A DNA stretch of 11,947 bases, from NCBI GenBank assembly GCA_964648005.1, contig CAZYKR010000129.1, positions 1-11,947 on the forward strand, given 5' to 3'. Shown piece after piece: positions 1 to 6,248 of the stretch. The DNA is from JAGQTE01 sp964648005. Its GTDB lineage: Bacteria; Actinomycetota; Acidimicrobiia; Acidimicrobiales; Acidimicrobilacustridaceae. Both the position numbers and the translations under genes were made by a program. Positions within the stretch are counted from its first letter, which is position 1. Each line of letters begins with the position of its first letter. The notes below the pieces were generated by a model. The model made no database searches and was not told where the DNA came from. It was given only the letters and a program-made list of their open reading frames with translations.

Positions 1-1572
1 GCCCTGCGCTACGTCGACGGGCGCATCGACGTGGCGGCGGTGCAGGCGGTGCAGGACCCGCTCGCCGGTGCTTCGGCGACCTTCGCCGCCGCGCAGTCGG
101 CGATGGCCGACCAGCGCGGCGCGCTGCTGCTGCCGGTGGTCGGTGGCGCCGTCGATCGTTTCGCTGACGAGCTCGACACCGCTGCGCCACAGGCGTCGAC
201 GGCGTCGGCTGCCGCCGAGCTGGCGCCCGGCCTGCTCGGGGCCGACGGCCCTCGGCGCTACGCCGTGCTGTTGACCACCCCGGCCGAACTGCGCGGGCTG
301 GGCGGGTTCGTCGGCAGCTGGCTGATCCTCGAAGCCGACGGTGGCGAGGTGCGCCTGGTCGACAGCTTCCGCACCGCCGACCTCAACGAGCGTCCGGGAC
401 GTGACGAGCGGGCGGTGCGCGTGCCCGACGTCGGCGACCCCAACGGCGACGACCCGCTCGACGCAGCGGAGCAGGCGCGCCTGGCCGACTACGCCAACCG
501 TTACGGCCGGTTCCAGGTTGGGCGCTACCTCCAGGACGTCGCCGTCTCGCCGGACCTGCCGTCGGTCGGCGGGGTGGTGGAGCAACTCCTGCCGCAGACC
601 GGCGAGGCGCCGATCGACGGCGTGATCGTCGCCGACCCGGCCGGTGTGGCGGCGCTGCTCGAGCTCACCGGACCGATCGAACTGCCCGATGTCGGTGTGC
701 GGCTCGATGCCGACAACGTCGAAGACTTCCTGCTGCGTGAGCAGTACGAGCAGTTCCCCGATCGCGACGCGCGTGAGGACCTGCTCGAAGCGGTCGGTCG
801 CGCCACGTTCGACGCGCTGGTGTCCGGATCGTTGCCGTCGCCGCGCCAGCTCGGCGAGGTGGTGGCACCGGCCGTCGCCGGCGGGCACCTGGGCATGTGG
901 AGCACGCATCCGGACGAAGCCGCCCTGCTCGCCGACCTCGGCGCCGACCTGTCGTTCCCCGAGGCGCTCGGCGGCGATCTGCTCTCGGTCCGCACCCAGA
1001 ACAAGGGCAACAACAAGATCGACGTGTTCGCCCGCCGGGACGTGGAGCACCGGGTCACGTTCGACCCCGAGACCGGCGCCACCGACGCCACGGTGCGCGT
1101 CACGTTGCACAACGACGCGCCGTCCGAGGGCCTCTCCGACGCCGTGATCGGCAGCAACGACCAGGGGCTCCCTCCGGGGACGAACGTGTCGTTCGTGTCG
1201 GTGTACAGCCCGCTCGGGCTGCGGGGCGCCCGCATCGACGGCCTCGAGACCGGACTCGAGTTCCAGCGGGAGCTGGGCGTGTCGGTCTACTCGTTGTTCG
1301 TCACGATCCCGCCCGGGGGCAGCGTGGAGCTGGTGCTCGACCTGCACGGCGACCTCGAACCTGGGGACTATCGCCTGGTCCTGGCGCCGCAACCCACGGT
1401 CACCCCCGACGAGTACGACCTGATGTTGGAGCCGAGTGCCGGGTGGTTGGTGGACGAATTGTTGGCCGACGGCGACGTCACCACCCGTACCGACACGTCC
1501 AGCGGACGCGCAGCTGCGTCGGGCTCCCCCGACGAGGTCGTGCGCCTGACGGCCGAGTTCGTCGAGGGCTGA
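1..1572 (+). CDS. DUF4012 domain-containing protein, C-terminal part (5' end outside window)
   Basis: The reading frame is open from base 1 (it begins ALRYVDGRIDV) and ends at TGA 1570-1572, giving 523 visible residues; the true start lies upstream. A GTG at 31 is only an internal codon. The stretch RRYAVLLTTPAELRGLGGF followed by VGSWLILEADGG (about bases 253-348) matches the core of DUF4012: a conserved strand, an E-L-R-x-x-G-G-F motif, then a second strand. Further on come GPIELPDVGVRLDADNVEDFLL and a long beta-rich C-terminal half (HRVTFDPETGATDATVRVTLHNDAP), as is usual in the family. DUF4012 proteins are large exported or membrane-anchored actinobacterial proteins of unknown biochemical role, often found near cell-envelope or polysaccharide genes; any N-terminal membrane segment would be in the missing part. 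The next gene also encodes a surface protein, which fits an envelope role. Family assignment is from recognised motifs; function is unknown. Confidence 0.85.
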   Translation, partial: ALRYVDGRIDVAAVQAVQDPLAGASATFAAAQSAMADQRGALLLPVVGGAVDRFADELDTAAPQASTASAAAELAPGLLGADGPRRYAVLLTTPAELRGLGGFVGSWLILEADGGEVRLVDSFRTADLNERPGRDERAVRVPDVGDPNGDDPLDAAEQARLADYANRYGRFQVGRYLQDVAVSPDLPSVGGVVEQLLPQTGEAPIDGVIVADPAGVAALLELTGPIELPDVGVRLDADNVEDFLLREQYEQFPDRDAREDLLEAVGRATFDALVSGSLPSPRQLGEVVAPAVAGGHLGMWSTHPDEAALLADLGADLSFPEALGGDLLSVRTQNKGNNKIDVFARRDVEHRVTFDPETGATDATVRVTLHNDAPSEGLSDAVIGSNDQGLPPGTNVSFVSVYSPLGLRGARIDGLETGLEFQRELGVSVYSLFVTIPPGGSVELVLDLHGDLEPGDYRLVLAPQPTVTPDEYDLMLEPSAGWLVDELLADGDVTTRTDTSSGRAAASGSPDEVVRLTAEFVEG

Positions 1573-1627
1573 CCGGTGTATCGATCGCCTCGAAGGGCCC
1601 ACGGTCCGGTCGCGGTGTCTGGTCCGG

Positions 1628-1649
1628 GTCACCGCGCCGGGACGGTGAC
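1628..1649. terminator. Inverted repeat downstream of the DUF4012 gene
   Basis: GTCACCG at 1628-1634 and CGGTGAC at 1643-1649 form a perfect 7-bp stem with an 8-nt loop, 55 bases past the stop of the DUF4012 gene. There is no T-run after it. It may be a weak terminator, or an operator for the promoter suspected just downstream. The rest of the gene-free stretch 1573-1790 shows no convincing coding sequence. Confidence 0.3.
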
Positions 1650-1654
1650 GGCGC

Positions 1655-1660
1655 TAGGGT
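1655..1660 (+). promoter_or_regulatory. Candidate -10 element for the LPxTG protein gene
   Basis: TAGGGT at 1655-1660 fits the actinobacterial -10 pattern TAnnnT and lies 130 bases upstream of the GTG start at 1791. No good -35 sits at the expected distance; the dyad at 1628-1649 occupies that position instead. It would imply a 5' leader of more than 100 nt. The call rests on one hexamer. Confidence 0.25.
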
Positions 1661-1790
1661 GCCCGCAGCGAACGAACGTAGGTCATACGCACCGAAACTG
1701 CCTGGTAGTGGACGAGAGCAGCGCTCATCGGCCACACTGTCCCGGCACGTCGGCGGACGTGTGTGGTCGTGGATCCCCGGAGGAGGGCGA

Positions 1791-2276
1791 GTGATCAGGC
1801 GAATCTTGCTCCTGGCAACCTTGCTGGTCGCATTCACCGCCGGGCCCGCGCTCGCCCAGTACGTCCCGGGCCAGCCCGGCTTCATCATCGATCCCACCGA
1901 GGGCTATCCCGGCGACAGCATCAGCGTGTCCGGCCAGGGCTGCCCGCCGGCGTCGACCGTGGTCTTCACGATCGACGGCCAGGTGATCGGCGAGCTCCCC
2001 GCCTCCAACGATCCCGACGGCACGTTCACCGGCACCCTGATCGCTCCCGACCTCCCGCCCGGCACTTACACGATCGTCGCCACCTGTGGGCAGATCGTGA
2101 TGAGCAACTCGTTCACGATGCTCGCCATCGAGACCGGGTCGCTGCCCATCACCGGTTCGGACCCGTTCCAGATCGCACGTTGGGGTCTGCTGCTGGTCGC
2201 TGCCGGTGGCCTGCTGCTCATCGGGGTGCGCGGCACGCGCTCGTCGTCCCGAGCGCACGCTCGCTCCGGTAGCTGA
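1791..2276 (+). CDS. Small secreted cell-wall protein with LPITG sorting signal
   Basis: A 161-aa protein starting at GTG 1791. The start is set by a strong Shine-Dalgarno (GGAGGAGGG, 1779-1787) and by the signal peptide right after it: basic MIRR, a hydrophobic core, and ALA at 20-22 giving likely cleavage before Q23. The mature part (about 23-115) is a single beta-rich domain with Cys51 and Cys99, which could form a disulfide. It is probably Ig-like: the DPTEGYPGDSISVSGQGCPP segment resembles small repeated extracellular domains. The C-terminus has a full sorting signal: LPITG at 118-122, a hydrophobic helix at 131-146 (WGLLLVAAGGLLLIGV) and an arginine-rich tail. A class E/D or A sortase would cut between T121 and G122 and link the protein to the wall. 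The frame is open far upstream, but that part is antisense-like shadow of the DUF4012 gene. The ligand or role is unknown. It ends 8 bases before the J-domain gene. Confidence 0.85.
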   Translation: MIRRILLLATLLVAFTAGPALAQYVPGQPGFIIDPTEGYPGDSISVSGQGCPPASTVVFTIDGQVIGELPASNDPDGTFTGTLIAPDLPPGTYTIVATCGQIVMSNSFTMLAIETGSLPITGSDPFQIARWGLLLVAAGGLLLIGVRGTRSSSRAHARSGS

Positions 2277-2284
2277 CCTCTGGC

Positions 2285-3034
2285 GTGGCGCCGGCGCCGC
2301 GCTCGCACTACGACCTGCTCGGTCTGCGGCCTGACGCGTCGGCCGCTGCCGTTCGTCGCGCCTATGTGACGCGCGCTCGGCGCATCCATCCCGATCACCG
2401 TCCGCCGGCCGAGCGTGCGCAGGCCGCCGCCGAGATGGCGGTGCTCAACGAGGCGTGGCGCGTGCTGCGGGACCCGCAGCGACGCGCTGCCTACGACGTC
2501 GCCATCGGCGTGCGCCCCCATCCCGACTCGCCGGCGGCCGGCAGCGGATCGTCGTCCGGTCCCGGTCCGGGGTCGCCGTCGTCTGACGCAGGGCCGAGGG
2601 CCGCGCCGTCGTCTGGCTCGGGTCGGCCTCGCCCGGGGCCGCCGCGCCCGGCCAGCGCGGCGGAGGCCGCAGGGCAGTGGCAGCCGGCACCTCGCTCGTA
2701 TGCGTCCGAGCAGAGCGGGTGCGGGCCGGTGGCGTGGGTGGTCTTCGTGGTGCTGGTCGTCGTCGGGCTGGTCGGGGCGGTGGCGGCGTACGTGGCAACG
2801 GTCCCCGACGTCGATCCGCCCGTGCCGACGTCAGTCGTCGACGACACCTTGGAGGTGGGGGACTGCGTCGTGCTCGTGCCGTCCGCTTCGGGGGTCGTGG
2901 CGTATGAGCGACAGTGCAGCGGGCGGGTGTCCGGGCGGATCGAGGCGATCGTCGCCTACCCGGCGCCGTGCCCGGCGGGGACGTACGCCACGCCGATCGT
3001 GTCGGAGCGCACGACCCTGTGCCTGGTGGCGTAG
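2285..3034 (+). CDS. J-domain protein with single membrane anchor and Cys-rich outer domain
   Basis: A 249-aa protein from GTG 2285. Residues about 8-72 form a J domain (YDLLGLRPDAS, helix II, then HPD at 35-37, and LNEAWRVLRDPQRRAAYD), so it should stimulate the ATPase of an Hsp70/DnaK partner. It lacks the Gly/Phe, zinc-finger and substrate-binding parts of true DnaJ, so it is a specialised co-chaperone. A low-complexity Ser/Gly/Pro/Arg linker (80-140) leads to one hydrophobic helix at about 149-172. Beyond it lies a 75-residue domain with Cys194, Cys211, Cys229 and Cys246 (VGDCV, RQCSG, APCPAG, TTLCLVA). The spacing of these cysteines recalls the small extracytoplasmic domain of LppU-like actinobacterial proteins; that resemblance is from memory. 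The likely topology is J domain in the cytoplasm and Cys domain outside. No clear Shine-Dalgarno precedes the start; with only 8 bases from the previous stop, it may depend on coupled translation. Confidence 0.8.
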   Translation: MAPAPRSHYDLLGLRPDASAAAVRRAYVTRARRIHPDHRPPAERAQAAAEMAVLNEAWRVLRDPQRRAAYDVAIGVRPHPDSPAAGSGSSSGPGPGSPSSDAGPRAAPSSGSGRPRPGPPRPASAAEAAGQWQPAPRSYASEQSGCGPVAWVVFVVLVVVGLVGAVAAYVATVPDVDPPVPTSVVDDTLEVGDCVVLVPSASGVVAYERQCSGRVSGRIEAIVAYPAPCPAGTYATPIVSERTTLCLVA

Positions 3035-3045
3035 CCGGGAGTAGC

Positions 3046-3453
3046 GTGCGCTGGGTGCGTGTCACCGGCCTCGATCACCTCGTGCTGCTGAGCTCTGACC
3101 CGTCGGCCACCGTCGCCTGGTACCGCGACGTGCTCGGCCTGACGCCGGAGCGGCTCGAGGCCTACGAGGCAGGCGAGGTGTTCTTCCCGTCGGTGCGCAT
3201 CGACGCCACGACGATCATCGACGTCATGCCGGGCGAGCGCGACGGACGCAACGTGGACCACCTGTGCCTCGTGGTGGACGGCGTGGATCTCGACGAGCTG
3301 GCGGCGAGCGGTGCGGTCGACGTCGTGAGCGGACCGTCGGAGTTGTGGGGCGCGCAGGGGATGGGCGTGGGGCTGTATGTGACCGATCCCGACGGGACGG
3401 TCGTCGAGCTGCGGACCTACCCACGAGCGGAGGATGACGATGGATCTGCGTGA
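3046..3453 (+). CDS. VOC-family (glyoxalase/dioxygenase fold) protein
   Basis: A 135-aa single-module VOC protein. It opens with V-T-G-L-D-H-L-V-L, followed by the typical ATVAWYRDVLGL helix, a mid-chain NVDHLCLVVDGVDLDEL strand-helix, and ends YVTDPDGTVVELRTYP. The usual metal ligands of the fold are in place: His11, His72 and Glu121, so it probably binds a divalent metal. It most resembles the 'VOC family virulence protein' and glyoxalase-like group; the substrate cannot be read from sequence. Start GTG 3046 is preferred because GGGAG lies just upstream (3038-3042), but the spacing is short and GTG 3055 is possible; both leave the domain whole. It begins 11 bases after the J-domain gene and overlaps the amidase start by 14 bases, so the three are likely co-transcribed. 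Confidence 0.85.
   Translation: MRWVRVTGLDHLVLLSSDPSATVAWYRDVLGLTPERLEAYEAGEVFFPSVRIDATTIIDVMPGERDGRNVDHLCLVVDGVDLDELAASGAVDVVSGPSELWGAQGMGVGLYVTDPDGTVVELRTYPRAEDDDGSA
3429..3433 (+). promoter_or_regulatory. Ribosome binding site that fixes the amidase start at 3440
   Basis: GGAGG at 3429-3433 lies 6 bases before ATG 3440, an ideal distance. The other in-frame ATG at 3434 touches the Shine-Dalgarno and could not use it. The site lies inside the end of the VOC gene. Confidence 0.65.
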
Positions 3454-4858
3454 CGAGTCGGTGGTGGCGCTCGCCGCCCGGGTGCGGGTGCGGGAGTTGG
3501 GGGCGCGGGAGCTGACCCAGCACTGCCTCCAGCGAATCGAGGCGCATGACGGCGAGCTCAACTGCTTCGTGGCGCTCGACGGCGAGCGGGCCCTGGCCGA
3601 CGCCGCGGTGATCGACGACCGCGTCGCCCGAGGTGAGGACGTCGGGCCGCTGGCCGGCATCCCGATCGGGGTGAAGGACCTCGAGGACGCCGCCGGCTTC
3701 GTGACGTCGCACGGGTCGCACCTGCACACTGCGAACGCGCCCGCCGATGACGACTCGGTCGAGGTCGCCCGGCTGCGCGCAGCGGGATGCGTCGTGCTGG
3801 GAAAGACGAACACGCCCGAGAACGGGTGGAAGGGCGACACCACCAGCCCGCCGTTCGGCGCGACCCGCAACCCGTGGAACCTCGATCGGTCGCCGGGCGG
3901 GTCCTCGGGCGGCAGCGGCGCGGCGATCGCCGCCGGGCTCGTGCCGCTGGCCACCGGCTCCGACGGCGGCGGATCGATCCGCATCCCCTCGGCGCTGTGC
4001 GGGCTCTCGGGCTTCAAGCCGAGCCAGGGGCGGGTGCCGGCGGAGTCGGCCGACCGAGCGCCGGGGTCGGGGCAGCTGGCGGTGCGTGGCCCGATGGCGC
4101 TGCGCATCCGCGACGTGGCCGCGGCGCTCGACGTCGTCGTCGGTCCGCATCCGCTCGACCCGTTCTCGCTGCCGCGAGAAGCGGCGCCGTGGTCGGCAGC
4201 GCTCACCGGTCCGGTCGACGCTCCGGCGCGCGTGGTCTGGTCGCCGGCGATGGCCGGTCCGGTCGACGCCGAGATCGCCCGCGTGACAGGTGACGCGGTG
4301 GCGGCGCTGGCCGGGCTCGGGACCGAGGTCGTCGAGGTCGACGCCGTGTTCCGCGAGGACCCGACGTGGCCGTGGTTCACGATGTGGTGCATCTACGCCT
4401 TTCGGACGCTCGGGGAGCACCGCGACACCGAGCGCTGGGAGCTGATCGACGAAGGCCTGCGCGAGCAGGTGGTGTTCGGGTCGACGCTCGGACCGGACGA
4501 CTTCGTGCGATCGCTCGACGCCGTGTACCGGGCGCACGCCGACGTCGAGCGGGTGCTGGCGGTGCACGACGCCTCGCTGTTGGTGTCGCCGACGACGGCA
4601 GGCCAGACCGGTCGGTGCGGTGCCAACGGGACGATCGACGGGGTCGAGGACGTCAACTGGGTGCGCTTCACCTATCCGTTCAACATGACGCGGCACCCGG
4701 CAGCCACCGTGTGCGCCGGCCTGACCGGGGACGGCATGCCCCTCGGACTCCAGCTGGTCGGCGGCCACCTCGACGACGTCGGCGTTCTGCGCGGCGCCGC
4801 CGTGCTGGAGGACGTGCTGGAGGGTGCCCAACGGCGCGCCCCGTTCCCGGTCGCCTGA
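3440..4858 (+). CDS. Amidase-signature family hydrolase
   Basis: A 472-aa enzyme (474 if ATG 3434 is used), the normal length for the amidase-signature family that includes GatA, fatty-acid amide hydrolase and nylon-oligomer amidases. It hydrolyses an amide bond through a Ser-cisSer-Lys triad, and all three are visible: Lys79 in GIPIGVKDLEDAAGF, cis-Ser155 in SPGGSSGGSGAA, and nucleophile Ser179 in TGSDGGGSIRIPSALCGLSGFKP. The spacing of 76 and 24 residues matches the family. The N-terminal helical part (LTQHCLQRIEAHDGELNCFVAL) and the C-terminal PFNMTRHPAATVCAGLTGDGMPLGLQLVG are also standard. It is not obviously GatA: no gatB or gatC is near, and the partner genes are a VOC protein and a J-domain protein. 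It is probably a soluble cytoplasmic amidase of unknown substrate. The gene overlaps the VOC gene by 14 bases and ends at a strong dyad. Confidence 0.92.
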   Translation: MDLRDESVVALAARVRVRELGARELTQHCLQRIEAHDGELNCFVALDGERALADAAVIDDRVARGEDVGPLAGIPIGVKDLEDAAGFVTSHGSHLHTANAPADDDSVEVARLRAAGCVVLGKTNTPENGWKGDTTSPPFGATRNPWNLDRSPGGSSGGSGAAIAAGLVPLATGSDGGGSIRIPSALCGLSGFKPSQGRVPAESADRAPGSGQLAVRGPMALRIRDVAAALDVVVGPHPLDPFSLPREAAPWSAALTGPVDAPARVVWSPAMAGPVDAEIARVTGDAVAALAGLGTEVVEVDAVFREDPTWPWFTMWCIYAFRTLGEHRDTERWELIDEGLREQVVFGSTLGPDDFVRSLDAVYRAHADVERVLAVHDASLLVSPTTAGQTGRCGANGTIDGVEDVNWVRFTYPFNMTRHPAATVCAGLTGDGMPLGLQLVGGHLDDVGVLRGAAVLEDVLEGAQRRAPFPVA

Positions 4859-4881
4859 GGTCCGAGCCCTTTCGCCCGACT

Positions 4882-4921
4882 TCGTGGTGTCCAGCCGTGG
4901 ATATGCGGGTGGACACCACGA
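4882..4921. terminator. Long hairpin, likely bidirectional terminator
   Basis: TCGTGGTGTCCA (4882-4893) and TGGACACCACGA (4910-4921) are exact reverse complements, 12 bp. After one G/G mismatch the stem continues with CCG (4895-4897) and CGG (4906-4908), closing an 8-nt loop. It sits 23 bases after the amidase stop and 10 bases after the stop of the convergent minus-strand gene. There is no T-run on either side, which is common for high-GC actinobacterial terminators. Confidence 0.7.
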
Positions 4922-4931
4922 GAGTGTTGGC

Positions 4932-5138
4932 TCAATCGGGTGGCTGGTCACCGGATTCGGCGTGGTCGGCCAGTTCGGCCGCAGCGAGCCGCATGCGTTC
5001 CTCGAAGGCGTCAGCGAGGCGGGCAGTCGAGAGCAGGGCGTTCGTCTGGGCCATGGCGTCGTCGTCGCCGAGGTCGGCCGTGAACGAGGCGACGAGGTCG
5101 GCGTCGGTGGGATCGGAGGCGTCGGCGGCAGTCATCAC
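4932..5138 (-). CDS. Small acidic hypothetical protein
   Basis: A 68-aa protein from GTG 5138, or 67 aa from the adjacent ATG 5135. I do not recognise the family. It reads as a real gene because nearly every third codon position is C or G (for example GCC GAC GCC, CTC GTC GCC, GAC GAC GAC GCC) and because the long hairpin follows its stop. The product is strongly acidic, with Asp/Glu-rich ends around a predicted helix (ALLSTARLADAFEERMRLAAAELADHAES), and has no Cys, signal peptide or membrane segment. No Shine-Dalgarno is visible, so the message may be leaderless. It converges on the amidase and diverges from tRNA-Val, so it is probably a single-gene unit. The frames on the other strand across it are shadows. 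Confidence 0.65.
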   Translation of the reverse strand: MMTAADASDPTDADLVASFTADLGDDDAMAQTNALLSTARLADAFEERMRLAAAELADHAESGDQPPD

Positions 5139-5188
5139 GCGGGGTTGGCAGGGGAAGCGGTGCAGGGCGCGACCGTAGCGGCATCCGG

Positions 5189-5219
5189 TTGAGGGGCGCC
5201 TCGACGCCTGCGCTAACGT
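5189..5219 (+). promoter_or_regulatory. Candidate promoter for tRNA-Val
   Basis: TTGAGG (5189-5194) and TAACGT (5214-5219) resemble -35 and -10 boxes. The 19-bp spacer is slightly long. Transcription would start near 5226, leaving about five bases before the tRNA, which is plausible for a tRNA gene. Confidence 0.4.
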
Positions 5220-5230
5220 GTCGCCTTCCC

Positions 5231-5304
5231 GGGCGATTAGCTCAGTCGGCTAGAGCGCTGCCTTCACACGGCAGAGGTCGAGGGTTCGAGTCCCCCATCG
5301 CCCA
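5231..5304 (+). tRNA. tRNA-Val, anticodon CAC
   Basis: A complete 74-nt cloverleaf. The acceptor stem GGGCGAT/ATCGCCC has 7 perfect pairs; the D arm is GCTC-AGTCGGCTA-GAGC; the anticodon arm is CTGCC-TTCACAC-GGCAG, giving anticodon CAC and reading the Val codon GTG. The variable loop is AGGTC and the T arm GAGGG-TTCGAGT-CCCCC, with discriminator base A5304. The T stem carries one A/C mismatch at its second pair. CCA is not encoded: the bases after the discriminator are CCG. The gene marks the border between ordinary chromosomal genes and element-like genes, and tRNA 3' ends are common integration sites. Confidence 0.95.
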
Positions 5305-5309
5305 CCGAG

Positions 5310-5336
5310 AGAAACCCCTGCTCAGCGGGGGTTTCT
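5310..5336 (+). terminator. Hairpin terminator after tRNA-Val
   Basis: AGAAACCCCTG (5310-5320) pairs with CGGGGGTTTCT (5326-5336), an 11-bp stem with one T/G wobble and a 5-nt loop, followed by TCGC rather than a T-run. It begins 6 bases after the mature tRNA end and probably ends its transcript. If the tRNA is an attachment site, the hairpin lies at or just inside the element border. Confidence 0.65.
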
Positions 5337-5375
5337 TCGCGTCAGCCTCCAGGGTCATAGGGCGACCGTACCTCC

Positions 5376-5397
5376 AAAATGGCGCGAAAATGGCGCG
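5376..5397 (+). repeat. Two tandem copies of AAAATGGCGCG
   Basis: The 11-mer AAAATGGCGCG occurs at 5376-5386 and again directly at 5387-5397, in the gene-free stretch just inside the presumed element end. Short tandem repeats in this position can be arm-type sites for an integrase or excisionase; that role is inference. No coding sequence is supported between 5337 and 5519. Confidence 0.6.
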
Positions 5398-5480
5398 ATC
5401 CATCGCGTGACCTCTGCCGTGCATCCGGCCCGACGCGCGCGCTCCGTGACGATGAGGCTCGCCCTGAACGCAAACGAGTG

Positions 5481-5527
5481 CTGAGGGCCGAGGCGATCCG
5501 CCCGGCGGGCGCGCTTGCCTCACTCAG
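5481..5527 (-). terminator. Interrupted dyad at the end of the minus-strand cargo operon
   Basis: Nested complementary segments surround the stop codon of the 242-aa gene: CTGAG (5481-5485) with CTCAG (5523-5527), GAGGC (5490-5494) with GCCTC (5517-5521), and CGCCC (5499-5503) with GGGCG (5507-5511). Together they could fold into a long bulged hairpin that ends transcription of the AlbA_2 operon before it meets the tRNA. There is no T-run. Confidence 0.4.
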
Positions 5528-6248
5528 GCCAGATCTGGTCGAGGACCCCGCGCAGGAGGCCTTGATCCGGAGTCCAGCCGAACCGCACGAACAACTGCTC
5601 CGCCGCAGACACGGCATGGTCGCGAGGTTCGGCAATGAGGTCGGGCCGGCGGAAGACCTGGCGGCCGAAGTCGAAGCTGGCCATGCCAGTGGTGTACGGC
5701 TCGAAGAACGGTGCTCGATTCGGGTCGTCCACGTAAAGCTCGCGTCCTGCCAGTCCGAACAGCTGCAGGCGGACAACGATGGCGTCGCCGCCCGGCAAGT
5801 TGAGTGCGTAGCGCTTGGCGAACTCGTAGTACTCGCCGAGCGTGTAGAGGCAGTCGCTGACGCCGAGGCGCGTACCGGGCTGCCAGTCCTCACCAGCCGG
5901 CCGAAGTTCCGAGTGGTCCCTCCAGTCCTGCCGCACACCTTTGATGTGAACGAACTGCCCTGACTGGTGGACTCGCCAGATCTCACGGTTGTAGTCGAAC
6001 GCTGAGTGGCGGCCGACCCAGTGCGCGCCGCGCTCGATCGGATCTGGATCTCGCACGTGGGGTAGGTCCCATCCCCGAACGGACACGCGCGAACGGTCGA
6101 CCAACCCCTCGAGTTGTTCGTAGGCAACGCGGTCGGCATCGAACTCGACTGGTCGGACCACAAAGTGCCAGTGGCCGCGGGAGCGAATCTGATCGAGAAG
6201 GTCATCGTGAGGGGCAGTGCCTCCCACGGCTTCACCGTGGTCGGTCAC
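5520..6248 (-). CDS. Uncharacterised partner of AlbA_2 protein (RGWDLPH / WRVHQSGQF motifs)
   Basis: A 242-aa protein starting at GTG 6248 inside the end of the upstream gene (GTGA, 4-base overlap), so the two are translationally coupled. There is no signal peptide or membrane segment. The most distinctive segments are HWHFVVRPVEF (26-36), RGWDLPH (58-64) and WRVHQSGQFVH (91-101), rich in Trp, His and aromatic residues, followed by LGEYYEFAKRYAL and LQLFGLAGRELYVDD. From memory, proteins with an RGWDxPH segment and a WRxxQSGQF segment recur next to AlbA_2/Schlafen-like genes in many bacteria, but I know of no assigned activity. The conserved polar and aromatic residues could form a nucleic-acid-binding or catalytic site; that is inference. 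The operon reads towards tRNA-Val and ends in a dyad. Confidence 0.75.
   Translation of the reverse strand: MTDHGEAVGGTAPHDDLLDQIRSRGHWHFVVRPVEFDADRVAYEQLEGLVDRSRVSVRGWDLPHVRDPDPIERGAHWVGRHSAFDYNREIWRVHQSGQFVHIKGVRQDWRDHSELRPAGEDWQPGTRLGVSDCLYTLGEYYEFAKRYALNLPGGDAIVVRLQLFGLAGRELYVDDPNRAPFFEPYTTGMASFDFGRQVFRRPDLIAEPRDHAVSAAEQLFVRFGWTPDQGLLRGVLDQIWPE

Noticed and set aside
1181..1195. CGAAC-GTGTC-GTTCG palindrome resembling a LexA box
   Set aside because: The spacer is five bases, not four, and it lies in the middle of the DUF4012 coding region with no promoter or gene start after it.
3440..4858. Possible gatA (Glu-tRNA amidotransferase subunit A)
   Set aside because: The catalytic triad is shared by the whole family, no gatB or gatC is adjacent, and the neighbours (VOC, J-domain) do not suit it.
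3224..4951. 575-aa minus-strand open frame
   Set aside because: It is the antisense of the VOC and amidase genes, kept open by high GC; composition is Arg/His/Pro-rich with no domain, while the plus-strand genes have full catalytic motifs.
5242..5523. 93-aa minus-strand frame containing MGDSNPRPLPCEGSALAD
   Set aside because: That peptide is the well-known false translation of the antisense strand of a tRNA gene; the frame runs through tRNA-Val and its hairpin.
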